A stretch of DNA of 7,882 nt from Anaeromyxobacter sp. (GTDB lineage Bacteria; Myxococcota; Myxococcia; Myxococcales; Anaeromyxobacteraceae), in assembly GCA_020028115.1 (NCBI GenBank), contig JAHWYA010000062.1, forward strand, positions 1 to 7,882. Direction: 5' to 3'. Below are positions 7,378 to 7,882 of the stretch, one piece after another (position 1 is the first letter of the stretch; every line of letters begins with the position of its first letter). Below the pieces are notes generated by a model, which worked only from the letters and a program-made list of their open reading frames with translations, was not told where the DNA came from and searched no databases. Position numbers and translations under genes: made by a program.

Positions 7378-7882
7378 GCGGTCCCGGCGCGCCGCTCGAC
7401 GATCCCCGGGTCGCGCGGTACGCGCGCCAGCTCCTCGTCCCCGGGTTCGGGGAGGCGGCGCAGCAGCGCCTCGCCGCGTCCCGCGTGCGCGCGGTCGGCG
7501 CGAGCGGCTTCGCGGCGCCCGCGCTCGTGTACCTCGTGCAGGCGGGGGTCGGGAAGCTGTGGGTCGACGACGCGGAGGCGGTCTCTCCGCAGGACCTCGG
7601 GAGCTGGCTCTTCGAGCCGGCCGATGTCGGCCATCTGCGCGCGACGGCGGGGCCGGCGGCCCTCGCGCGCCTCTCCGCGCTCGTCGAGGTCGAGCCCTAC
7701 CCGGTGGGCGGCGTCCCGACCGCGACGCTCGTCGCGGCGCCGTCGGCGGCGCAGGCCCTCCACGCGGCCGAGGCGGCGCGGCGGGCGGGCGTCCCCCACG
7801 TCGTGCTCGAGCCGGACGCGGATGGAGGCGCCGTCGTCTCGGTGCCACCCGGCGCCCCGTGCTACGCCTGCGCGCGGTCGAC
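7374..7882 (+). CDS. Second E1-like (ThiF/MoeB-fold) protein with degenerate ATP site, 3' partial
   Basis: A GTG start inside the GTGA overlap opens a frame that runs off the window; 169 residues are visible. The N-terminus is typical of MoeB/ThiF: RYARQLLVPGFGEAAQQRL (15-33, arginine-finger candidate Arg18), then a Rossmann-like VRAVGASGFAAPALVYLVQAG. Active-site features are altered. GxGGLG is GASGFA (42-47). The SNLxRQ stretch after the acidic pair Asp65-Asp66 is replaced by SPQDLGSW (71-78). The lysine expected after DVG (84-86) is missing, and the catalytic aspartate of the D-x-x-D-N motif is absent (VAAPSAAQA). A zinc-type CYAC (Cys163, Cys166) remains. I infer a pseudo-E1 that has lost adenylation but may form a dimer with the upstream E1. 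The unseen C-terminus limits certainty. Confidence 0.75.
   Translation, partial: MSGPGAPLDDPRVARYARQLLVPGFGEAAQQRLAASRVRAVGASGFAAPALVYLVQAGVGKLWVDDAEAVSPQDLGSWLFEPADVGHLRATAGPAALARLSALVEVEPYPVGGVPTATLVAAPSAAQALHAAEAARRAGVPHVVLEPDADGGAVVSVPPGAPCYACARS

Overview
This is a very GC-rich bacterial window with a strong G/C third-codon bias. It carries a gap-pgk-tpiA-secG cluster, a 7-Fe ferredoxin and a prokaryotic inositol-3-phosphate synthase. I would guess a myxobacterium-like (Anaeromyxobacter-type) deltaproteobacterium, but that rests on composition and gene content, not on a search.

Layout. Positions 1-219 hold the 3' end of an unrecognised gene, closed by a very strong hairpin terminator (247-290). 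A promoter-like site near 319-347 precedes gap (393-1394), pgk (1400-2590), tpiA (2593-3360) and secG (3357-3746). Gaps are 0-5 nt and the last pair overlaps, so this is one lower-glycolysis operon with the SecG translocase subunit at its end. A self-contained tRNA-Leu(GAG) unit follows (3804-3885), with its own extended -10 promoter and a hairpin terminator. Two minus-strand genes come next: the ferredoxin (3971-4297) and the inositol-3-phosphate synthase (4465-5778, TTG start). The 167-nt spacer between them holds a perfect 11-bp hairpin.

From 5905 to the right edge, on the plus strand, lies a probable sulfur-relay cluster: a DsrE-like protein, a ThiF/MoeB-type E1-like adenylyltransferase, a TusA-like small sulfurtransferase, and a second, degenerate E1-like protein cut by the window end. 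The last three are joined by GTGA stop/start overlaps.

Two things here deserve a second look. First, the E1 gene is frameshifted inside a (GC)5 run at 6995-7004. Adding one GC unit restores the second zinc CxxC pair and the natural stop that overlaps the TusA start. Second, the two E1-like proteins look complementary. The first has the whole ATP site but lacks the N-terminal RYxRQ arginine-finger motif. The second keeps RYARQ but has lost the ATP-site residues. This resembles the division of labour in eukaryotic heterodimeric E1s and would be testable as a bacterial two-subunit E1. No ubiquitin-like (ThiS/MoaD) partner or JAB protease is visible; if the idea is right they may lie beyond 7882.
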